Shown here: piece after piece, positions 53,866 to 63,692 of the stretch
Layout of the letters: every line of letters starts with the position of its first letter
Numbering within the stretch: the first letter of the stretch is position 1
Translations under genes and position numbers: made by a program
Assembly (NCBI RefSeq): GCF_017830045.1
Contig: NZ_JAEDXU010000002.1
Coordinates: forward strand, 186,001-250,000
From: Enterococcus larvae
Lineage (GTDB): Bacteria > Bacillota > Bacilli > Lactobacillales > Enterococcaceae
Direction of reading: 5' to 3'
Length of the DNA: 64,000 bases
Notes under the pieces: generated by a model
The model's database searches: none
The model's input: only the letters and a program-made list of their open reading frames with translations
Told to the model about the DNA's origin: nothing

Positions 53866-54405
53866 ATGGACATCAATGTTGCTGATAAGAAAAACTTTCT
53901 TGTTTGGCTAGTCAATAATATTTCCTTCAGCAAACGGGAAATCATTTGGATTTTGAACTATTTGATCAATCACGAGGTTATTTTGAATAATGTGACCTTT
54001 GTTGAGCAAGCTGAAAAAACAGAGCGAGGGATACAAATTGCTTCTTCTGAGATGGAGGAGGAACCGATCGTTCTCTTTATAAAGGGCAAAATGTTTACAG
54101 ATACAGACCAGATTTTTCACGAGATTCGCATGAATTGGAAGGATACTCTTTACCTAGAGTGCTTCTTCAGTGAAGCTTTTCAGAATGCAGAGTACCTGTC
54201 GATTCTTGAAGATAATCCTTTTGCGCCATGGAAGGATAACGTCAGTGAAGAAACAGTTCAGGAAATCGAGGCTTATTTTGAACGAGAAGAGCAACTTGCT
54301 CGAATGAACCTGCTTCGAAATCAAATTGATCGTTCTCTTGAAGATGGCGATTATGAGTCATTTTTGGAGCTTTCAGATGAATTGAATCGGATGAAGACTA
54401 GATAA
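53866..54405 (+). CDS. reoY: ReoY (YpiB, UPF0302)
   Basis: A 179-residue UPF0302 protein: [28 protein letters not shown] at the N-terminus and a C-terminal IDEEM-like helical segment ([24 protein letters not shown]). In Listeria and Bacillus ReoY works with ReoM (IreB in enterococci) to promote ClpCP degradation of MurA, tuning peptidoglycan synthesis under the PASTA kinase. Linked to the TPR gene as in Bacilli. Confidence 0.87.
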   Translation: MDINVADKKNFLVWLVNNISFSKREIIWILNYLINHEVILNNVTFVEQAEKTERGIQIASSEMEEEPIVLFIKGKMFTDTDQIFHEIRMNWKDTLYLECFFSEAFQNAEYLSILEDNPFAPWKDNVSEETVQEIEAYFEREEQLARMNLLRNQIDRSLEDGDYESFLELSDELNRMKTR

Positions 54406-54441
54406 AGGAACTGTAAAAACTTGTTTGTCATCCCTGACAGT

Positions 54442-54504
54442 CAAAAATAGACCTACCGGAAGAAGCAGAGTAATTTCTGACTTTTCCGATAGGTCTGTAT
54501 TCTT
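54442..54504. terminator. bidirectional terminator
   Basis: AGACCTACCGGAA / TTCCGATAGGTCT arms between convergent reoY and the YitT-family gene. Confidence 0.8.
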
Positions 54505-54517
54505 TCTATCTACGGAT

Positions 54518-55408
54518 TTAAGTAACGGCTCGACTTTTTTTGAAAAGCCTTTTAGAAGGTTTCGCATAGGTAAACCCTTCGCCAATAGCCTCATGAACGT
54601 TGATCACTGAAAGAAAGGCTTTCGGGTCAAGCTCGTGAACAATTCGCTTAACTTCAATGATTTCACTTGGGCTGACAACAACATACAAGATTTTTTTATC
54701 TACTTGGGAATAACCGCCCTGGCCTGAAAGATAGGTGACACCACGTTCCAGCAAGTGCATGACCACTTCGCCGATATCCTCTGAATGGTTGGAGATGACT
54801 AGGATCCCCTTAGCTGAATAAGCACCATCCAGAACAGAATCAACGATTTTGCTGAAAACAAAAGAAACAATCAAGGTGTACATCATCCGCTTTACATCCA
54901 GATAGCTTAATGACAATGTTAGAACAAGGATATCGAACAGCAGCAGCGAGCGGCCCATGCTGACACCGTATTTCTTTTCTAGTATACGAGCGATCACATC
55001 ACTTCCGCCTGTTGTACCACCAACACGATAAATCAGTCCGCTGCCGACACCGCCAGCCAAACCGGCAAGTAAAGAGGCAATCAATAGATCATGATCTAGA
55101 TTGATTTCTACAGGCATTCGTTGGAAAATCCATAAAAAGGCTGAAAGAGAAACTGTTCCGATAATGGTATAATAAAACACATGCTTTCCAAGGATTTTTC
55201 CGCCAATCAAAATTAGCGGGATATTGATCAACAAGGTAGAATAGGCGGGATTTATCTTAAATAATGCCAGTAGGATCAAGGTGATCCCGGTAACACCGCC
55301 TTCCGCCAAATCATTGGCGATGTTGATATTTACAAGCCCGAATGCATAGAGGGCTGTTCCAATCAAAATAATAATAATATCTTTTACATAAAAGCTTTTT
55401 TCTTCCAT
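54518..55408 (-). CDS. YitT family membrane protein
   Basis: A 296-residue protein with five or six transmembrane segments (residues about 10-180; NIANDLAEGGVTGITLILLALF, GLAGGVGSGLIYRVGGTTGGSDVIARIL) and a C-terminal cytoplasmic DUF2179 domain (about 200-280). It corresponds in place to B. subtilis YpjC. Function unknown, possibly transport. Divergent from mazG. GGAGGCG RBS. Confidence 0.88.
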   Translation of the reverse strand: MEEKSFYVKDIIIILIGTALYAFGLVNINIANDLAEGGVTGITLILLALFKINPAYSTLLINIPLILIGGKILGKHVFYYTIIGTVSLSAFLWIFQRMPVEINLDHDLLIASLLAGLAGGVGSGLIYRVGGTTGGSDVIARILEKKYGVSMGRSLLLFDILVLTLSLSYLDVKRMMYTLIVSFVFSKIVDSVLDGAYSAKGILVISNHSEDIGEVVMHLLERGVTYLSGQGGYSQVDKKILYVVVSPSEIIEVKRIVHELDPKAFLSVINVHEAIGEGFTYAKPSKRLFKKSRAVT

Positions 55409-55522
55409 ACAAACGCCTCCTTTTCCTTCACCACTTTATCACTCAAAATAAAAAACGACAAGAAGAATCTTTTCAATAGAAAAAGTTTTTGTTAAGATGT
55501 GAAGGAAGGAAGGTTGAGCAGA

Positions 55523-55867
55523 ATGGAAAAAACAGAATCACTCCGAGCGATGCAGACAGAAGTAGATGCCTATATTCGCCAATTCAAAGCAGGTTATTTT
55601 TCGCCCTTGAGTCAGATGGCTCGATTGACAGAAGAGGTAGGCGAGTTAGCCAGAGAAATCAATCATTATTATGGAGAAAAACCAAAAAAAACAGATGAAA
55701 AGCCAAAAACAGTGGAAGAGGAAATCGGGGATGTCCTGTTTGTGACTATGATCATGGCGAATTCACTTGAAATTGATTTGACAGAAGTGTTTAATAAAAA
55801 TATGGAAAAATTCAATCAGCGGGACAAATACCGCTTCGAACGAAAGGATGGAAAAACACATGATTAA
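55523..55867 (+). CDS. MazG-like nucleotide pyrophosphohydrolase
   Basis: A 114-residue single-domain MazG-type enzyme: [17 protein letters not shown] and [15 protein letters not shown] give the E-x-x-E and E-x-x-D metal sites. It likely hydrolyses non-canonical NTPs. It corresponds to YpjD of B. subtilis. ATG at 55523 with GGAAGGAAGG; overlaps dapB by 8 bp. Confidence 0.9.
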   Translation: MEKTESLRAMQTEVDAYIRQFKAGYFSPLSQMARLTEEVGELAREINHYYGEKPKKTDEKPKTVEEEIGDVLFVTMIMANSLEIDLTEVFNKNMEKFNQRDKYRFERKDGKTHD

Positions 55868-56645
55868 GGTAACGATTGCCGGATTTAAAGGAAAGATGGG
55901 CAGTACCGCAGTAAACATGGTTCTTAAACACGCAGAACTGGAGCTTGTCAGTGTACTTGATCCTTTTGCAAAAGAGACTAACTTGAATGAGCTTTCAGGC
56001 TATGAAGCTGATGTACCTGTTTTTCGCTCAAAAGAAGAGGTATTAACGACTAAGCCCGATGTTTGGATCGATTTTACAATCCCATCTGTCGCTTATGAAA
56101 ACACTAGCTTTGCCATTGAACATAGAATAGCACCAGTAGTTGGAACAACTGGTTTTACAGAAGAACAGCTTGCTGAGCTCAAAAAAAGATCAGGAGAATT
56201 GAAAATCGGCGGACTGATTGCACCAAACTTTGCAGTGGGTGCTGTTTTGATGATGCAGTTTGCGAAAAAAGCAGCAGAGTATTTTCCAGATGTTGAAATC
56301 ATTGAGCTGCATCACGACAACAAACTGGATGCACCGAGTGGAACAGCATTAAAAACGGCAGAAATGATGGCTGAGGTAAGAGATGCGAAGAAACAGGGGC
56401 ACCCGGAGGAAGAGGAATTGATAGAGGGTGCTCGTGGTGCTGATTTCGAGGGGATGAAAATCCACAGTGTTCGATTGCCTGGTTTGATTGCACACCAGCA
56501 AGTACAATTCGGCGGTATTGGCGAAGGATTAACGATTCGCCACGATTCCTATGATCGCAGCTCATTTATGACAGGTGTAGCTCTTGCTTGTCAGAAGGTT
56601 GTTGCATTGGATCAGCTAGTTTATGGATTGGAAAATCTGCTATGA
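55860..56645 (+). CDS. dapB: 4-hydroxy-tetrahydrodipicolinate reductase
   Basis: A 261-residue enzyme of lysine and diaminopimelate synthesis. The NAD(P)-binding loop is IAGFKGKMG near the start; [17 protein letters not shown] and the active-site [18 protein letters not shown] are intact. ATG at 55860 within the end of mazG. Lysine is needed for the enterococcal peptidoglycan stem. Overlaps cca by 4 bp. Confidence 0.95.
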   Translation: MIKVTIAGFKGKMGSTAVNMVLKHAELELVSVLDPFAKETNLNELSGYEADVPVFRSKEEVLTTKPDVWIDFTIPSVAYENTSFAIEHRIAPVVGTTGFTEEQLAELKKRSGELKIGGLIAPNFAVGAVLMMQFAKKAAEYFPDVEIIELHHDNKLDAPSGTALKTAEMMAEVRDAKKQGHPEEEELIEGARGADFEGMKIHSVRLPGLIAHQQVQFGGIGEGLTIRHDSYDRSSFMTGVALACQKVVALDQLVYGLENLL

Positions 56646-57853
56646 GGCTGGAGCACTTACCGGAGGAATTCATCAAAGCATCTGCGGTGATAGATGAGAT
56701 AGAGCGGCATGGGTTTGAGGCTTATTTTGTCGGCGGCAGTGTTCGGGATACCTTGCTTGGCAAGAAGAGCCATGATGTGGATATAGCAACCAGTGCTTAT
56801 CCGGAAGAAATCAAGCAGATCTTCAAGCGTACAGTGGATGTTGGTATCGATCATGGAACCGTTTTGGTCTTATACGAAGAGGATCAATATGAGATCACTA
56901 CATTTCGAACAGAATCAACCTATCAGGATTATAGACGACCGGATACAGTTACCTTTGTACGTTCGCTGGAGGAGGACCTAAAGCGTCGAGACTTTACGAT
57001 CAATGCATTAGCATTAGAAAAAAATGGAACAATCATTGATTTATTCGACGGGTTGGCTGATTTAAAAAATGGTGTCATTCGAGCGGTTGGCGACCCAAAG
57101 GAACGATTTCATGAGGATGCGTTGCGGATGATGAGAGGGCTGCGTTTTGCCAGTCAGCTGGATTTTGACATTGAAAAAGAGACAATGGGAGCAATCTACC
57201 AGTTCCACTCTCTTCTATCCAAAATATCTGTTGAACGGATCACGATTGAGTTTGTGAAGCTGCTGTTAGGCGAAAATCGCCAAAAAGGGCTGCTTCCCTT
57301 CATTGAGACAGAATGCTATCAGAGCTGTCCTGGTTTAAAAGAGAAAACAATGGCTCTTCTTCGCTTTTCAGAGCTGCCAAACAAAATGATTGAGGAAGAG
57401 CGGATGGTTTGGGCGATGCTGCTTAGGGAACTGGCTATTCCAATCACAGAGAGTAGAGATTTCTTGAAACTATGGAAGCTTTCCAATCATTTGATCCATG
57501 ATGTGACGGAGCTTTCTTATGGATTGGGGCAACGCTTAGAGGCCGACTGGCAGCCGAAGGATCTCTTTCGAATGGGATTAGAAAAAGTATTGATTGTAGA
57601 AAAAATGCTGTTCTTTTATGGTCAAGAGGTCAAGCTTGAGGAAGCAGAGAAGCTGTTTTCAGGTTTGCCCATTACAGATCGAAAACAGCTGAAGGTAACG
57701 GGTAATGATTTGTTAGCTGAAATCGATCAGAAGCCGGGAAAATGGTTGGGACGATTGATCGATCAGCTGGAAGAGGCTGTTATCAATGGTGTACTCGTGA
57801 ACGAAAAACAAGCATTGATTGCGTATGCCAAAGAGTTTGTGAAAAAGGAGTGA
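56642..57853 (+). CDS. cca: CCA-adding tRNA nucleotidyltransferase
   Basis: A 404-residue class II nucleotidyltransferase that adds CCA to tRNA 3' ends. [22 protein letters not shown] holds the catalytic D-x-D, followed by [10 protein letters not shown] and [19 protein letters not shown] at 56642 overlaps the dapB stop (ATGA). Followed 5 nt later by a small thioesterase gene. Confidence 0.95.
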   Translation: MRLEHLPEEFIKASAVIDEIERHGFEAYFVGGSVRDTLLGKKSHDVDIATSAYPEEIKQIFKRTVDVGIDHGTVLVLYEEDQYEITTFRTESTYQDYRRPDTVTFVRSLEEDLKRRDFTINALALEKNGTIIDLFDGLADLKNGVIRAVGDPKERFHEDALRMMRGLRFASQLDFDIEKETMGAIYQFHSLLSKISVERITIEFVKLLLGENRQKGLLPFIETECYQSCPGLKEKTMALLRFSELPNKMIEEERMVWAMLLRELAIPITESRDFLKLWKLSNHLIHDVTELSYGLGQRLEADWQPKDLFRMGLEKVLIVEKMLFFYGQEVKLEEAEKLFSGLPITDRKQLKVTGNDLLAEIDQKPGKWLGRLIDQLEEAVINGVLVNEKQALIAYAKEFVKKE

Positions 57854-57858
57854 CAGTA

Positions 57859-58218
57859 ATGACTACTTATTCAAAGCAATTTACAGTTGAGCCGGAAAAC
57901 ACTGCACAAATGGTTGGATCAGGTGATTTGGAAGTATTGGCTACGCCTGCTCTGATTGCTATGGTGGAAAACACTGCAAGGGATTTTTTGAGACAGGAGT
58001 TAACTGAAGGGGAAACAAGTGTCGGTACAAAAATTGATACGAAGCATCTGAGACCATCCAAAGTGGGGGCTGAAATCACTGTCAAAATCACCCAAGAAGC
58101 TCGTATAAAAGCAAAAGCCGACTTTTCTTTTGAGGTATATGATGGAGCAGAGCTGATTGCAGTCGGTACTCATCAGCGTGTTGTAGTAGCAACAGAAATC
58201 TTTTTAAGTAAGCTTTGA
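57859..58218 (+). CDS. FlK-like hotdog-fold thioesterase
   Basis: A 119-residue hotdog protein resembling fluoroacetyl-CoA thioesterase FlK: LATPALIAMVENTARDFLRQEL and SVGTKIDTKHLRPSKVGAEI hold the usual Thr/Glu/His region. Likely a housekeeping acyl-CoA thioesterase in this setting. ATG at 57859 with AAGGAG; last gene of the mazG-dapB-cca run. Confidence 0.82.
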   Translation: MTTYSKQFTVEPENTAQMVGSGDLEVLATPALIAMVENTARDFLRQELTEGETSVGTKIDTKHLRPSKVGAEITVKITQEARIKAKADFSFEVYDGAELIAVGTHQRVVVATEIFLSKL

Positions 58219-58302
58219 TTACAGGCGTATTTTTAGGCAGCTTTCACAAAGTGTGCTACACTTGAAGGTGTTAAGAATTTATTTATTAAGGAGAAAAATA
58301 CT

Positions 58303-58755
58303 ATGGCGAGAGAAATGACAGGGTTAAAATTTTATTTCAGAAATGGCGAAACTTGGACGATCGGTCGTCGTTATATTGGCGACTTGTGGATCAAGCAAAT
58401 CACAACAAGCTTCGGACGTATCAACGGTAGTGAATTTGTAGAAATTCATCCATGCGCAGGATTCAAAATCGAGATTTTCCAAGAAGGTGATCATGTTCAA
58501 ACACATGACATCAACATGGGCGGTTTGGAATCAGGCATGTTTGCTCGTGCGCTGAAATATGAAGATATTGAGCGTATGGAAATCCTTTATAAGAGCGGGA
58601 CACCTGATTTGGTTTATTTCCCATACAAAGATAAAAGTGATGAAGGTTTGGACAATACGTATCAATCTACTAAGATCAGCGAGAAGACAAACAGCTTGTA
58701 TATCGTGATCGACCCGAACCAAACAGTAGATGATGTGTATGCATCTGAATTTTAA
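58303..58755 (+). CDS. conserved hypothetical protein
   Basis: A 150-residue soluble protein, rich in beta-strand, that I do not recognise (LKFYFRNGETWTIGRRYIGDLWIKQITTSFGRI...). No transmembrane segment or signal peptide. Codon use is that of a well-expressed gene (for example CGT Arg). Own promoter region and RBS AAGGAGA. Confidence 0.75.
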   Translation: MAREMTGLKFYFRNGETWTIGRRYIGDLWIKQITTSFGRINGSEFVEIHPCAGFKIEIFQEGDHVQTHDINMGGLESGMFARALKYEDIERMEILYKSGTPDLVYFPYKDKSDEGLDNTYQSTKISEKTNSLYIVIDPNQTVDDVYASEF

Positions 58756-58841
58756 CCAATAGTATAGCAATCTGTTGTGCCGGATATTCTACTCCCTAAG
58801 AGGTAGTTGAATAGTAAGCATGATATTATCAATTCGCATAA

Positions 58842-58886
58842 TTAAGTCTGCAGTATTGTCTTAATGACAAACGCAGGCTTTTTTGT
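58842..58886 (+). terminator. terminator
   Basis: AAGTCTGC-agtattgtc / gacaaac-GCAGGCTT hairpin followed by TTTTTG. Confidence 0.7.
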
Positions 58887-59025
58887 TGTATGTAGGGGAT
58901 CTAAGTTCAATAGCGATAGGTATGTTATTTTGAAATTTCTGTAATCAATTTGTTGTGATTTAGTAAACAATCATCAATCGTCATGTTATGCAATACCATT
59001 ACAATGATTTCAAGGAGGTTCAAAA

Positions 59026-59709
59026 ATGATTATGGATGCTGGAATCAAGCTGTACTATATAGCAATCAACGCTCTCCAATCTCTTGGAAGACGGAAGGGT
59101 TATTTCACCTCCTTCGTGATGATCGGATTGTTGTTCTTTCTCTTTTTCTTCACTTGGAATTGGATTGGTTTCTTCTCAGCATGGATTGATTTGGAAAATA
59201 TATTCTTTGAAAAAGCTGTTGAAGCTGGCGAGAGTGGAACATTCCAATCATTGATCATGCTGCTGACAATTTTGAAATTTGGTGCATCAATTATTTGTTT
59301 CTTTCTATTTCTCGCAACGTTACTTTATATAAAGAGCTTTTATAGGCAGAAGGCGGCTATCGAGGAAGAAGAAATCCTTATCAAAAGATTGCTTGGTGAG
59401 TGTTCTTCAATTATTGCACTGGAATTTACTTTAGAAGGCTTTTACGTTCTGACTGCTATAGGAGGAATTGCTATTGCTCTTTCATCTGCCGTTTTCAAAA
59501 GGTTGATTTCAGATTTTCAGAAAATCGGGGTATTCAAAGGTGTTGGTGAGGCATTCACGCTGGATCTGCTCAGTGAGGGTTTCCTGCTTGTCATGCTTTT
59601 AAGCTTGGCTTTGTTTTTAGTATTTCATTCTGTGAATCGGCAAGCAGATAGCGAACAGCTGCAGTCGTCGGTGGGAAAAGCGAGTGAGAGAGAGCAATTA
59701 GAAAGCTGA
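59026..59709 (+). CDS. hypothetical polytopic membrane protein
   Basis: A 227-residue protein with about four hydrophobic segments (FVMIGLLFFLFFFTWNWIGFF; FGASIICFFLFLATLLYI; FYVLTAIGGIAIALSSAVF; GFLLVMLLSLALFLVF) and a charged loop (RQKAAIEEEEILIKRLLGE). The spacing resembles the permease half of an FtsX/MacB-type ABC protein, but no ATPase partner is adjacent. Function unknown. AAGGAGG RBS. Confidence 0.7.
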   Translation: MIMDAGIKLYYIAINALQSLGRRKGYFTSFVMIGLLFFLFFFTWNWIGFFSAWIDLENIFFEKAVEAGESGTFQSLIMLLTILKFGASIICFFLFLATLLYIKSFYRQKAAIEEEEILIKRLLGECSSIIALEFTLEGFYVLTAIGGIAIALSSAVFKRLISDFQKIGVFKGVGEAFTLDLLSEGFLLVMLLSLALFLVFHSVNRQADSEQLQSSVGKASEREQLES

Positions 59710-59786
59710 AAGTATGGAGAAAAATGACACTATTTACGGAGGCTGATTGTCTGTGGAAAAATAATTTTTACATTTTTTTCATAAAA

Positions 59787-59816
59787 CTGTTGACAATCTG
59801 TTGAGCGTGGGAGTAT
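59787..59816 (+). promoter_or_regulatory. aro leader promoter
   Basis: TTGACA (near 59788-59793), 18-nt spacer, TATACT, 38 nt before the leader peptide start. Confidence 0.75.
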
Positions 59817-59855
59817 ACTTGGTTAAATTCTTAAAACAGTAGTGGAGTGATTGAT

Positions 59856-59918
59856 ATGAAAACAACGATCCAGAAACATACACAACTGAATAAGTATTAC
59901 TTTAGCTATTTTAGGTGA
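59856..59918 (+). CDS. aromatic-rich leader peptide (attenuation)
   Basis: A 20-codon frame with GGAG 8 nt upstream of its ATG. The product ends KYYFSYFR: three Tyr and two Phe codons among the last seven. It follows a good promoter and precedes mutually exclusive hairpins and a terminator, upstream of aroE-aroF-aroB-aroC. The concentration of the pathway's own products at the end is the hallmark of an attenuator leader peptide. Confidence 0.7.
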   Translation: MKTTIQKHTQLNKYYFSYFR

Positions 59919-60044
59919 GTTTGTATTCATGATTATCATGGGTGCAAACAATGCATAACGCAAGTTTGTATCTATGATGGCTAAGGGATTTCAACATGAC
60001 TTTCAAGCCGCGTAGATGAAAATCTATAGTGGCTTTTTATTTTA
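59919..60044 (+). promoter_or_regulatory. transcription attenuator of the aro operon
   Basis: Segment 1 (59919-59931, GTTTGTATTCATG) and segment 3 (59964-59976, GTTTGTATCTATG) can each form 13 pairs (with G-U) with segment 2 (59937-59949, CATGGGTGCAAAC). Segment 3 continues into ATGGCT and can pair with segment 4 (60005-60017), whose other partner is segment 5 (60022-60035), a hairpin ending TTTTTATTTT. A ribosome paused at the stop would cover segment 1 and favour 2:3 and 4:5 (off). Stalling at Tyr/Phe codons frees 1:2 and 3:4 (on). Confidence 0.65.
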
Positions 60045-60050
60045 TCTTTT

Positions 60051-60107
60051 TTGCAAGGTATTCACTGTAGATTTTCTGTAAATTTACTGTGAATACCTTG
60101 CTTTTTG
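60051..60107 (+). terminator. second strong hairpin before aroE
   Basis: Perfect 13-bp stem GCAAGGTATTCAC / GTGAATACCTTGC followed by TTTTTGTTTT, 70 bp before aroE. It would also terminate transcription unless overridden, or unless aroE has its own weak promoter at about 60110-60160. Confidence 0.75.
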
Positions 60108-60175
60108 TTTTGATTCTATATAAATCCTGTTCATTGATTCATTTAACAAGATTTATAAACTATGGAGGTTGAATA

Positions 60176-61045
60176 ATGGAAAACACGATTACAGGTCACA
60201 CAAGACTGATTGGACTGTTCGCAGATCCGATTCGTCACAGCGTTTCACCTATGATTCAAAACACAGCATTACAAGCATTGGAAATCGATGCAGTATATCT
60301 GGCTTTCGAATTAGGGGAAGAACGTCTGACGCAAGCAATCGACTCGATCCGAGCACTGGATATGCTGGGTGCAAACCTATCTATGCCGCATAAAATGGCG
60401 GCTGTTCCAATGATGGATGAGTTGAGTGAGGCTGCCAAGTTGGTAGGAGCGATCAATACGATCGTTAATGAAAATGGCAAGCTCACTGGCTATACCACTG
60501 ATGGAACTGGCTTTATGAGAAGCCTTAAGGATCAGGAAATCGACATTATCGGGAAAAAAATGACGATTATCGGAGCCGGTGGTGCGGCAACAGCAATTAT
60601 TGTACAAGCGGCACTGGATGGTGTGAAGGAGATTGCTGTCTATAATCGTAGAGATGAATTTTTTGAGAAAGTAAAAGAAAAGCTAATCTATATCGAGAAA
60701 AATACCGACTGCAGCATTCATTTACATGATCTGACAGAGCAGGAAGAGCTGACAAAGGATATATTAGAAAGCGGCCTATTGGTAAATGCAACTGGTGTAG
60801 GGATGAAACCGAATCTGGATGCTTCGCCAATCGAGGATTTCACAATGCTTAGAGCAGATTTGCCGGTTTATGATGTGATTTATACACCGAGAGAAACAAG
60901 ACTTTTAAAAGAGGCAAAAGCTAGAGGTGCAAAAACTATGAATGGTCTGGGTATGCTGCTTTATCAAGGGGCTGCAGCCTTTGAACTATGGACCGGCAAG
61001 GAAATGCCGATTGAAAAAGTAAAACCTATTATCGAAAACAACTAG
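60176..61045 (+). CDS. aroE: shikimate dehydrogenase
   Basis: A 289-residue NADP-dependent enzyme reducing 3-dehydroshikimate to shikimate. FADPIRHSVSPMIQN holds the shikimate-binding Ser pair, NLSMPHKMAAV the catalytic Lys, and GAGGAATAI the NADP loop. GGAGGTT RBS. First gene of the aro operon. Confidence 0.96.
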   Translation: MENTITGHTRLIGLFADPIRHSVSPMIQNTALQALEIDAVYLAFELGEERLTQAIDSIRALDMLGANLSMPHKMAAVPMMDELSEAAKLVGAINTIVNENGKLTGYTTDGTGFMRSLKDQEIDIIGKKMTIIGAGGAATAIIVQAALDGVKEIAVYNRRDEFFEKVKEKLIYIEKNTDCSIHLHDLTEQEELTKDILESGLLVNATGVGMKPNLDASPIEDFTMLRADLPVYDVIYTPRETRLLKEAKARGAKTMNGLGMLLYQGAAAFELWTGKEMPIEKVKPIIENN

Positions 61046-61117
61046 GGCGTGGCTGGAAAATACAGACATGACCTAATCAACTAAAAATAAACGGACAACA
61101 TTCAGGAGGAAATTATT

Positions 61118-62137
61118 ATGATCGTAATTATGAAAGCAAACGCAACGAAAGAGCAAGTGGATTCAATTATAAAAAGAGTGAAAAAAGAAGGTTTGGATGT
61201 CCAAATCAATCAAGGTAAGGATCATGTAGTTATCGGCTTGTTGGGCGATACACGTAAAATGCAGGATGTAGCCTTCAACAGTTACGAAGGAGTGGAAAAT
61301 ACAGTTCGCATCTCAAACACTTACAAGCTGACTTCAAGAGAGTTTCATCCTCAAGATACTGTTGTTGATGTAGATGGTGTAAAAATCGGGAATGGTGAAT
61401 TCGTTACAATGGCAGGTCCTTGTTCCATTGAAGGCTTAGACCAAATCAGAGAATGTGCACGTATTGCGAAAGCAGGCGGTGCCCAAATCCTACGAGGCGG
61501 TGCATTCAAACCTAGAACATCACCATACGCTTTCCAGGGACTTGAAGAAGAAGGTTTGAAATACATTCGTCAGGCAGCTGACGAGCTGGGAATGAAGGTT
61601 ATCACAGAAGTCATGGATGAAGGTCACATCGATATGGTTGCTGAATACAGCGACATCCTGCAAATCGGGGCAAGAAATATGCAGAACTTCAAACTATTAG
61701 CGTCTGTTGGGAAGACAGGAAAACCTATCGGATTGAAGCGAGGAATTTCCGGTACGATCGATGAATGGTTGAATGCAGCAGAATACATCGCTGTTCAAAA
61801 TAACAATAATGTTATCTTTATCGAACGAGGCATCCGCACTTACGAAACAGCGACTAGAAATACGTTTGACTTAAGTGCTGTACCATTGATCAAAAAGCTA
61901 AGTCATTTCCCAATCATTGTTGACCCAAGCCACGGAACAGGAATCTGGGATTTGGTACCGCCAATGGCTCGTGCCGGAGTGGCAGCAGGTGCTGATGGGA
62001 TGATCGTAGAAATCCATCCTGATCCAGCGAATGCATGGTCAGATGGTCCTCAATCATTGAACGAGAAGACATACATGAAAATGATGAAGGAAGTACAAAT
62101 CATGGAGAAAGCAATGAAGGAAATCAATTCATTATAG
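61118..62137 (+). CDS. aroF: 3-deoxy-7-phosphoheptulonate synthase (DAHP synthase)
   Basis: A 339-residue enzyme for the first step of the shikimate pathway. Residues about 1-70 form the ferredoxin-like regulatory domain of the Thermotoga-type enzyme (feedback by Tyr/Phe in that type). The barrel has [22 protein letters not shown] and DPSHGTG. It sits in the aro operon behind the Tyr/Phe leader, so the same end products may act at two levels. AGGAGG RBS. Confidence 0.95.
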   Translation: MIVIMKANATKEQVDSIIKRVKKEGLDVQINQGKDHVVIGLLGDTRKMQDVAFNSYEGVENTVRISNTYKLTSREFHPQDTVVDVDGVKIGNGEFVTMAGPCSIEGLDQIRECARIAKAGGAQILRGGAFKPRTSPYAFQGLEEEGLKYIRQAADELGMKVITEVMDEGHIDMVAEYSDILQIGARNMQNFKLLASVGKTGKPIGLKRGISGTIDEWLNAAEYIAVQNNNNVIFIERGIRTYETATRNTFDLSAVPLIKKLSHFPIIVDPSHGTGIWDLVPPMARAGVAAGADGMIVEIHPDPANAWSDGPQSLNEKTYMKMMKEVQIMEKAMKEINSL

Positions 62138-62142
62138 GAGGG

Positions 62143-63687
62143 ATGACCCTTGGGGTATCACTTCGATCGATAGCTCTTGAAGAGCTTCCCAAACTGCAAG
62201 AAATATATCAAAAAGCATTTACGGACATATTGGAAAAATATAAGGATAGCGGCTCTAATCCTGCATCAGTCACTATGGAACAGCTATATAGGATATACCA
62301 GAGTTCAACTCATTCATTGTATTTTATCTTATCAGATGGCGAGATTGCAGGAAGCATTAGACTTTCTCATCTATCAAAAGAGACAATCAAGCTAGGGCCG
62401 ATTGCTGTTTCTCCGGTATATCAAAAACGAGGTATTGGGAAAACGGCATTGGAACTAATCGAGGCTGAGTACCCTGCTTGCAGGAATTGGCTGTTGGATA
62501 CTATAGAACAGGAAGAGTATCTAGTTGATTTTTATAAGTCAATAGGTTATGTGCCCACTGGCAGAACTGAAGCCGTTCAGCCAAACATGACAATCATTTT
62601 TTTCAAAAAGGAGGTCAGTGAAATGCTGACAGTTCAATTACCTACACATGAATATCAAATCATCATTGAGAAAAACAGTCTTACTGAAATTGGCAAATGG
62701 GCGGCGAAGCTGTGGAAACCGCAAAAAGTAGCAATAGTTACTGATACGACCGTTGATGAGCTGTATGGCTCGCTTGTATTAAATCAGCTGACTGCAAACG
62801 GCTTTGAAACAACAAAGATTGTTGTTCCAGCCGGTGAAACAAGCAAATCACTAGAAAATACAGAAAAAATTTATGAGCATCTAGCTGAAAATCAGTTTAC
62901 CCGTAGTGATGGGATTCTGGCTTTAGGCGGTGGTGTGATTGGCGATCTGGCAGGTTTTGCTGCTGCTACGTATATGAGAGGAATTCATTTCTTGCAGGTC
63001 CCTACAACACTTCTAGCACAAGTTGACAGCAGTATTGGTGGAAAAACGGGTGTGAATACTAAGAATGCAAAGAATCTCGTAGGGGCTTTCTGGCAGCCTG
63101 ATGGCGTACTGATCGATCCAAATACGTTGAATACATTGGAGCCGCGCCGTTTGAAGGAGGGAATCGCAGAAATTGTCAAATCTGCTGCGATTGCAGACAA
63201 AGAGCTATGGGAAAAGCTGGAAAATTTGAAGGATGAGCAGGATCTTTTAGCTCATGCTCCTGAAATCATTACTGCCTGTCTGAAAATAAAGAGAGCTGTA
63301 GTGCAGGAGGATGAATTGGATAATGGTATTCGATTGATTCTCAATTTTGGACATACGATTGGTCATGCAATAGAAAATACTGCGGGTTATGGTGTTGTCA
63401 GTCATGGCGAAGCGGTGGCAATCGGTATGGTTCAAATCAATCGAATTGCAGAGCAAAAGGGGTTAACGCCGGAAGATACAACTGAACAGCTTATAACAAT
63501 GTTGAAGAAATTCGGATTGCCGATTTCTTATGATAATTGGAACGAGGAAACACTGTACCAAGCCTTGACGCACGATAAGAAAACGAGAGGTACCGCTATA
63601 AAGATCATCTTGCTTGAAGAGATCGGTAAAGCAAAAATCGTACCTACAGAAATAGAAGAGATGAAGGAATACTTAAAGAGGAGTTGA
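62143..63687 (+). CDS. GNAT domain in one open frame with AroB
   Basis: After aroF a GNAT acetyltransferase domain begins (about 62143: [48 protein letters not shown] is its acetyl-CoA site). It runs to about 62610 and then continues in frame, without a stop, into AroB. A T7 run at 62595-62605 and a good internal RBS for AroB lie at the junction; a one-base change in the run would restore a separate GNAT stop. Real fusion, slippage or sequencing error are all possible. AGGAGG lies only 1 nt before the ATG, so the start is uncertain. Confidence 0.55.
   Translation: MTLGVSLRSIALEELPKLQEIYQKAFTDILEKYKDSGSNPASVTMEQLYRIYQSSTHSLYFILSDGEIAGSIRLSHLSKETIKLGPIAVSPVYQKRGIGKTALELIEAEYPACRNWLLDTIEQEEYLVDFYKSIGYVPTGRTEAVQPNMTIIFFKKEVSEMLTVQLPTHEYQIIIEKNSLTEIGKWAAKLWKPQKVAIVTDTTVDELYGSLVLNQLTANGFETTKIVVPAGETSKSLENTEKIYEHLAENQFTRSDGILALGGGVIGDLAGFAAATYMRGIHFLQVPTTLLAQVDSSIGGKTGVNTKNAKNLVGAFWQPDGVLIDPNTLNTLEPRRLKEGIAEIVKSAAIADKELWEKLENLKDEQDLLAHAPEIITACLKIKRAVVQEDELDNGIRLILNFGHTIGHAIENTAGYGVVSHGEAVAIGMVQINRIAEQKGLTPEDTTEQLITMLKKFGLPISYDNWNEETLYQALTHDKKTRGTAIKIILLEEIGKAKIVPTEIEEMKEYLKRS
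62623..63687 (+). CDS. aroB: 3-dehydroquinate synthase
   Basis: A 354-residue NAD- and metal-dependent enzyme of the shikimate pathway. [54 protein letters not shown] and [10 protein letters not shown] provide NAD and metal sites, all intact. ATG at 62623 has AAGGAGG 10 nt upstream, although the frame is open into the preceding GNAT region. Compare the degenerate relative at 51544. Confidence 0.96.
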   Translation: MLTVQLPTHEYQIIIEKNSLTEIGKWAAKLWKPQKVAIVTDTTVDELYGSLVLNQLTANGFETTKIVVPAGETSKSLENTEKIYEHLAENQFTRSDGILALGGGVIGDLAGFAAATYMRGIHFLQVPTTLLAQVDSSIGGKTGVNTKNAKNLVGAFWQPDGVLIDPNTLNTLEPRRLKEGIAEIVKSAAIADKELWEKLENLKDEQDLLAHAPEIITACLKIKRAVVQEDELDNGIRLILNFGHTIGHAIENTAGYGVVSHGEAVAIGMVQINRIAEQKGLTPEDTTEQLITMLKKFGLPISYDNWNEETLYQALTHDKKTRGTAIKIILLEEIGKAKIVPTEIEEMKEYLKRS

Positions 63688-63692
63688 GTCAA

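Noticed and set aside
59710-60175. T-box or TRAP control upstream of aroE
   Set aside because: No T-box AGGGTGGNACCGCG segment, no specifier loop and no series of GAG/TAG triplets are visible.
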